A DNA stretch of 35,116 nt from Gemmatimonadota bacterium. GTDB lineage: Bacteria; Gemmatimonadota; Gemmatimonadetes; Gemmatimonadales; Gemmatimonadaceae. The position numbers and the translations under genes are program-made. The notes beneath the pieces are model-generated. The model searched no databases. It saw only the letters and a program-made list of their open reading frames with translations, and had not been told where the DNA came from. The stretch lies in the NCBI GenBank assembly GCA_021299375.1, contig JAJTGR010000075.1, positions 1-35,116 on the forward strand, read 5' to 3'. Every line of letters begins with the position of its first letter. Position 1 is the first letter of the stretch. Shown in pieces: positions 29,212 to 35,116 of this stretch.

Positions 29212-29967
29212 TCAGGCATCCAGCACCTCGACCAGCTCGCGGGCCACCCGGTCGCCGGTGAGGCGCAGGAAGATGTCCTCGAGGGCCTCGTCGGTGCCGC
29301 TGCTGCGCCGCAGCTCCTCCATCGTGCCGCACGCCGCCAACTCACCCCGCTGCATGATGCCGATGCGATCGCACATCCCTTCGGCGATCTCCAGCGTGTG
29401 CGTGGACATCATCACCGAGTGGCCGCGGCGCGTGTATTCGCGGAACAGATCCTTGAGGATCTTCGACGACTTCGGGTCGAGGCCCACCATCGGCTCGTCC
29501 ACGACGATGACCTTGGGGCGATGCACGAAGGCACTGGCAATGATGAGCTTCTGCCGCATGCCGTGGCTGTAGCTCTCCACCAGTTCGTCGCGCCAGGGCT
29601 CGAGGTCGAATAGGGCGAGGAGCTCCTGGCCCCGCTTGTCCACCTCGGGCCCGGCTTCACCGTAGAGACCGGCGCTGAAGCGCAGGAACTCGATGCCGGT
29701 GAGCTTTTCGTAGATGAACGGCCGGTCCGGAATGAAGCCGAGCGCGCGCTTGGCCCGAATGGGGTCGACGCTCGGGTCGTGCCCGGCAATCCGGATCGAT
29801 CCGGCGGTCGGCTGCAGGATGCCGGCGATCATGCGCATGGTGGTGGTCTTGCCGGCACCGTTGGGGCCGAGAAACCCGAACAGCTCCCCAGCGGGGACCA
29901 CCAGGTCGAGGGACCGCACGGCGGTGAAGGTGCCAAAGCACTTGGACAGCGAGGTGATCTCGATCAT
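29212..29967 (-). CDS. ABC transporter ATP-binding protein
   Basis: A 251-residue ATPase. Walker A 'GPNGAGKT' (34-41), a Q-loop near '[16 protein letters not shown]', a modified signature 'YSHGMRQK' (instead of LSGGQ), Walker B '[13 protein letters not shown]' and the switch histidine in '[11 protein letters not shown]' are all present. The 'SHGM(R/K)QK' signature is typical of ABC-2 export ATPases. The ATG at 29967 gives the normal '[11 protein letters not shown]' start; the reading frame upstream has no conserved sequence. No Shine-Dalgarno is visible. The permease gene follows with a one-base gap. The 189-bp stretch before it (29968-30156) shows no gene and no clear promoter. Confidence 0.93.
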   Translation of the reverse strand: MIEITSLSKCFGTFTAVRSLDLVVPAGELFGFLGPNGAGKTTTMRMIAGILQPTAGSIRIAGHDPSVDPIRAKRALGFIPDRPFIYEKLTGIEFLRFSAGLYGEAGPEVDKRGQELLALFDLEPWRDELVESYSHGMRQKLIIASAFVHRPKVIVVDEPMVGLDPKSSKILKDLFREYTRRGHSVMMSTHTLEIAEGMCDRIGIMQRGELAACGTMEELRRSSGTDEALEDIFLRLTGDRVARELVEVLDA

Positions 29968-30156
29968 GTCGGAAGGACGATCGATGCCCCACGGCGCCAC
30001 GCCGTACCCTGTCCAGCGGTCCCGCTGGCTGCTGCCCGCTCCACGCGGCGGCGCCTCGTCCTCTGGGGGGGCAGTGCCCTCACGCCCGTGATCATGCCGG
30101 TGCCGGTTTACCCTGAGCCCCGTTGCCGGGAGGCGTCCGGGCACGGTGACCGCAGC

Positions 30157-30558
30157 TCAAGGCACAGCCGTCTCCCCACGCACCCACGCGAGATAGGTGG
30201 GCAGTCCGCCGGCCACGGGCACGATGAGCCATTCCGGCACGTCGTAGGGATGATGCGCCAGCGCGGCGTCACGGAGGCGCTCCAGTGTGCCGGTGGTGGT
30301 CTTCAGCAGGACCTGCTGTTCGGCGGATTCCACCACCGCGCCGTCCCATCGGTACACCGAGCTGGCGGGGGCCAGCACGGTCCCGCAGGCGATGAGGCGG
30401 GCCTCGAGCAGCGGCTGCACGAACGCGCGCGCATCGACCTCGGCCGGCAGGGTGGTGAACACAAGCACGACCTCCTCCGTCGCCGAGGGGTGAACCCCGG
30501 TCGGGTGAATCCCCGACAGGGCCGACGCGTTGGTGTCAGGGGGCGGGGTTGTCTCCAT
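30157..30558 (-). CDS. cutA: CutA1-family divalent ion tolerance protein
   Basis: A 133-residue protein with the compact ferredoxin-like CutA1 fold from about residue 27: '[11 protein letters not shown]', '[21 protein letters not shown]' (in part), 'EQQVLLKTT', '[14 protein letters not shown]' and 'YLAWV'. CutA1 proteins are trimers first linked to copper tolerance in E. coli, though their molecular role is unclear. The first 26 residues are a Pro/Thr/Ser-rich extension. The ATG at 30558 has GAGGA about 7 nt upstream. The gene is divergent from uvrA with only 27 bp between start codons. Confidence 0.92.
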   Translation of the reverse strand: METTPPPDTNASALSGIHPTGVHPSATEEVVLVFTTLPAEVDARAFVQPLLEARLIACGTVLAPASSVYRWDGAVVESAEQQVLLKTTTGTLERLRDAALAHHPYDVPEWLIVPVAGGLPTYLAWVRGETAVP

Positions 30559-30577
30559 TCCTGCGTCCTCGCAGCTT
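30549..30577 (+). promoter_or_regulatory. Putative uvrA promoter, overlapping the cutA start
   Basis: TTGTCT (30549-30554) and CAGCTT (30572-30577) are 17 bp apart. The -10 box ends 8 bp before the uvrA ATG, so the leader is about 2 nt. The -35 box lies inside the cutA coding sequence. I see no LexA-like box here. Confidence 0.5.
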
Positions 30578-30580
30578 CCA

Positions 30581-30585
30581 AGACT

Positions 30586-30586
<1 letters not shown>
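30581..30586 (-). promoter_or_regulatory. Putative -10 element (TAGTCT) of cutA
   Basis: On the minus strand TAGTCT lies 22 bp before the cutA ATG and overlaps the A of the uvrA start codon. Transcription would start near 30574, leaving the GAGGA site in the leader. It overlaps the uvrA promoter, so the two genes probably compete for polymerase. Confidence 0.4.
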
Positions 30587-33515
<2,929 letters not shown>

Positions 33516-33516
<1 letters not shown>

Positions 33517-33535
33517 GCTACACGAAGACGTAGCC
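33516..33535 (+). other. Small inverted repeat after uvrA
   Basis: GGCTAC and GTAGCC flank an 8-base loop directly at the uvrA stop codon. No T-run follows, so its role as a terminator is doubtful. It lies in the 42-bp gap before sdaAB. Confidence 0.3.
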
Positions 33536-33558
33536 CGCCCACCTTCTTCAGTCATCTC

Positions 33559-34227
33559 GTGGTTTCCCTCCTCGACATCATCGGCCCCGTCATGGTGGGG
33601 CCGAGCTCCAGTCACACCGCCGGCGCCTGCCGCCTCGGGTTGCTCGCCCGTTGCCTCGTGGGCGGCACCCCCGACCGGGCGCGCATCGAGCTGCATGGCA
33701 GCTTTGCCCGCACCGGTGAAGGGCATGGCACCGACAAGGCGATCGTCGGCGGCCTGATGGGCTTTCGCCCCGATGACGAACGGCTCCGCACGGCGCTCGA
33801 GATCATGGAGCGCGAAGGGCTCGACTACGCCTTCGAGAAGACCACCATCAGCGATGACGCGCACCCCAACACCGTGCGCATCACCCTGGAGCGGGGCGAC
33901 CGCCGGGCGCAGATGATCGGTGCGTCGCTCGGGGCCGGGCGGGTGCTCGTTACCGAGATCGATGGCTACCCGGTCGAGGTCTCCGGCAATCACGACACCA
34001 TCGTGCTCGTGGCTGAAGACGTGAAGGGCTCGGTGGCGCGCATCGCCGGGCTCCTGGCCGACGCGAACATGAACATCGCCACGCTCAAGCTGTCGCGCAA
34101 AGAACGGGGCGGCGATGCCTTCATGGTGCTCGAACTCGATGAACGACCGGGGGAGGATGTGCGCGATGCCATTCGCGCGCTGCCCTGGGTGCACTGGGCG
34201 TTTCGACTCGACAAGGTGAGTGCCTGA
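33559..34227 (+). CDS. sdaAB: L-serine dehydratase, beta subunit
   Basis: A 222-residue subunit of the iron-sulfur L-serine dehydratase that makes pyruvate and ammonia from serine. 'DIIGPVMVGPSSSHTAGACRLG' (in part) and 'LHGSFARTGEGHGTDKAIVGGLMGF' (in part) mark the beta domain; a C-terminal ACT domain (about 148-222, 'VLVAEDVKGSVARIAGLLAD') probably senses serine. The start is GTG at 33559, with no Shine-Dalgarno. The TGA overlaps the ATG of sdaAA by one base, as in Bacillus-type two-part enzymes. uvrA lies 42 bp upstream on the same strand, so read-through from uvrA is possible. Confidence 0.94.
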   Translation: MVSLLDIIGPVMVGPSSSHTAGACRLGLLARCLVGGTPDRARIELHGSFARTGEGHGTDKAIVGGLMGFRPDDERLRTALEIMEREGLDYAFEKTTISDDAHPNTVRITLERGDRRAQMIGASLGAGRVLVTEIDGYPVEVSGNHDTIVLVAEDVKGSVARIAGLLADANMNIATLKLSRKERGGDAFMVLELDERPGEDVRDAIRALPWVHWAFRLDKVSA

Positions 34228-35111
34228 TGTATCGGAGCCTGGCAGAAGCCATTCGCGACGCCGAAGCGCAGGGCACCACGCTCTCCGCCGTGGCCCTCGC
34301 CCGCGAGGCGAAGGATCAGGGGCGGCCGGTGGCCGAGATCCGCGACGCGCTCCGCCGTGCCCTCGCGGTGATGCGGGAGGCCGTCGCCCGGGGGATGGTG
34401 GGCGACCTGCGCTCCACCTCCCAACTCGTGGGCGGTGATGCTGCGAAGCTGCGCACCGGCCCCGATGGACCGCTGGCCGGTACACCGTTTCGCGACGTGC
34501 TCGCGCGCGCGCTGGCCGTGCAGGAGGTCAACGCGGCCATGGGGGTCATCGTGGCCGCGCCAACGGCCGGCGGGGCCGGAGTGCTGCCCGCGGTGCTCAC
34601 GGGGCTTGCCGCCGCACGCGGCATTGACGACGAGCGTGTCATCGACGCGCTGGCGACCGCCGGCCTGATCGGCGCCGTCGTGGCCGAGCGGGCATCGTTG
34701 TCGGGGGCCGAAGGCGGCTGCCAGGCGGAAACGGGCGCCGCAGCGGGCATGGCGGCCGGCGCAGCCGTCGAGATGCTCGGTGGCACGCCTCGGCAGGTGG
34801 GCCATGCCACGGCCCTCGCGCAACAGGGCACGCTGGGCCTCGTGTGCGACCCGCTGGGCGGGCTCGTCGAGCTGCCCTGTGTCTTTCGCAATGCCACCGG
34901 CGCCGCCATCGCGCTCGCCGCGATCGAAATGGCCATGGCCGGCATCGAGTTCGCCATCCCGGCCGATGAGGTCATCGATACCATGGGCGAGATCGGGGCC
35001 AGCATGGACGTGCGCTACCGCGAAACGGCCGGTGGTGGCTTGGCTGCCACCCCCACAGGCCGTCGTCTCGCCCGCGAGCGGCTGTATGAGCTGAAGCGCG
35101 CCGGTGGCTGA
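34227..35111 (+). CDS. sdaAA: L-serine dehydratase, alpha subunit (iron-sulfur)
   Basis: A 294-residue subunit with the catalytic iron-sulfur cluster. Candidate ligands are Cys165 ('GAEGGCQAE'), Cys207 ('GLVCDPLGG') and Cys218 ('LVELPCVFRN'), all in the order found in SdaA proteins. 'NAAMGVIVAAPTAGGAGVLPAVL' (in part) is the substrate-binding region. It is translated from an ATG overlapping the sdaAB TGA (TGATG) and a GGAG is not needed. The stop codon lies 5 bp before the right edge, so the gene is complete. Confidence 0.95.
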   Translation: MYRSLAEAIRDAEAQGTTLSAVALAREAKDQGRPVAEIRDALRRALAVMREAVARGMVGDLRSTSQLVGGDAAKLRTGPDGPLAGTPFRDVLARALAVQEVNAAMGVIVAAPTAGGAGVLPAVLTGLAAARGIDDERVIDALATAGLIGAVVAERASLSGAEGGCQAETGAAAGMAAGAAVEMLGGTPRQVGHATALAQQGTLGLVCDPLGGLVELPCVFRNATGAAIALAAIEMAMAGIEFAIPADEVIDTMGEIGASMDVRYRETAGGGLAATPTGRRLARERLYELKRAGG

Positions 35112-35116
35112 CCGGC

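Noticed and set aside
27525-29967. The ABC pair as CcmA/CcmB heme exporter
   Set aside because: The permease is much longer than CcmB, has the ABC_tran_2 pattern, and the ATPase has an export-type SHGMRQK signature; the pair lies apart on the opposite strand.
29968-30156. Small gene or ncRNA between the ABC ATPase and cutA
   Set aside because: No conserved frame, promoter pair or T-tailed hairpin was found, only imperfect GC-rich repeats.
29779-30585. Long N-terminal extension of UvrA
   Set aside because: The extra 269 codons run antisense to the ABC ATPase and cutA genes and have no UvrA similarity; the conserved region begins just after 30586.

Overview
This is a 35.1 kb piece of a very GC-rich bacterial chromosome, densely packed with genes on both strands. 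The GC-rich codon use, small secreted TPR and Ig-like lipoproteins, a ccmE-ccmF-ccmH cytochrome c maturation cluster and a recF-dciA-gyrB block fit a member of the Gemmatimonadota (Gemmatimonas-like). That assignment is inference from gene content; no rRNA or other phylogenetic marker was compared. No transposase, integrase, tRNA, rRNA or CRISPR array was found.

Layout. 1-154: a 14-bp tandem array cut by the left edge. 193-831 (+): a Trm112-type zinc ribbon protein. 841-5024 (-): a TPR protein, an orphan ParA ATPase, an Ig-like lipoprotein and a long-chain acyl-CoA synthetase. 5206-5745 (+): a phosphoribosyltransferase. 5749-8435 (-): NAD-dependent DNA ligase LigA followed by a V4R-like protein. 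8534-8857 (+): YtxH. 8888-9727 (-): an exported TPR protein. 9733-13617 (+): pyrimidine-nucleoside phosphorylase, a small membrane protein and a CPA2 cation/proton antiporter. 13681-15130 (+): a di-heme peroxidase lipoprotein split by a frameshift. 15274-19633 (-): enoyl-CoA hydratase, recF, dciA and gyrB. 19710-22219 (+): mtnA and glpK. 22362-26135 (+): ccmE, ccmF, ccmH and a CcmI-like zinc ribbon protein. 26039-27474 (-): mutY and an acetyltransferase-like gene. 27525-29967 (-): an ABC exporter pair. 30157-30558 (-): cutA. 30586-35111 (+): uvrA and the two-part L-serine dehydratase. No gene-free stretch exceeds 300 bp.

How genes work together. DNA maintenance is represented by ligA, mutY, uvrA, recF, dciA and gyrB. 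Cytochrome c assembly is represented by a variant CcmE with a Cys-x3-Tyr heme site, CcmF, a CcmH with a twin-arginine signal, and a zinc ribbon CcmI-like protein; ccmA, ccmB, ccmC and ccmD are not in the window. Operon partners often overlap by ATGA, GTGA or TGATG junctions.

The most interesting signals are: a recurring TAGCTT-like -10 element only 6-10 bp before several start codons, which suggests widespread near-leaderless transcription; divergent genes whose start codons are 5 bp apart; the variant ccm cluster; a frameshift in a GC dinucleotide run of the peroxidase gene; a 41-bp-armed hairpin; and an intrinsic terminator butting against a Shine-Dalgarno sequence.
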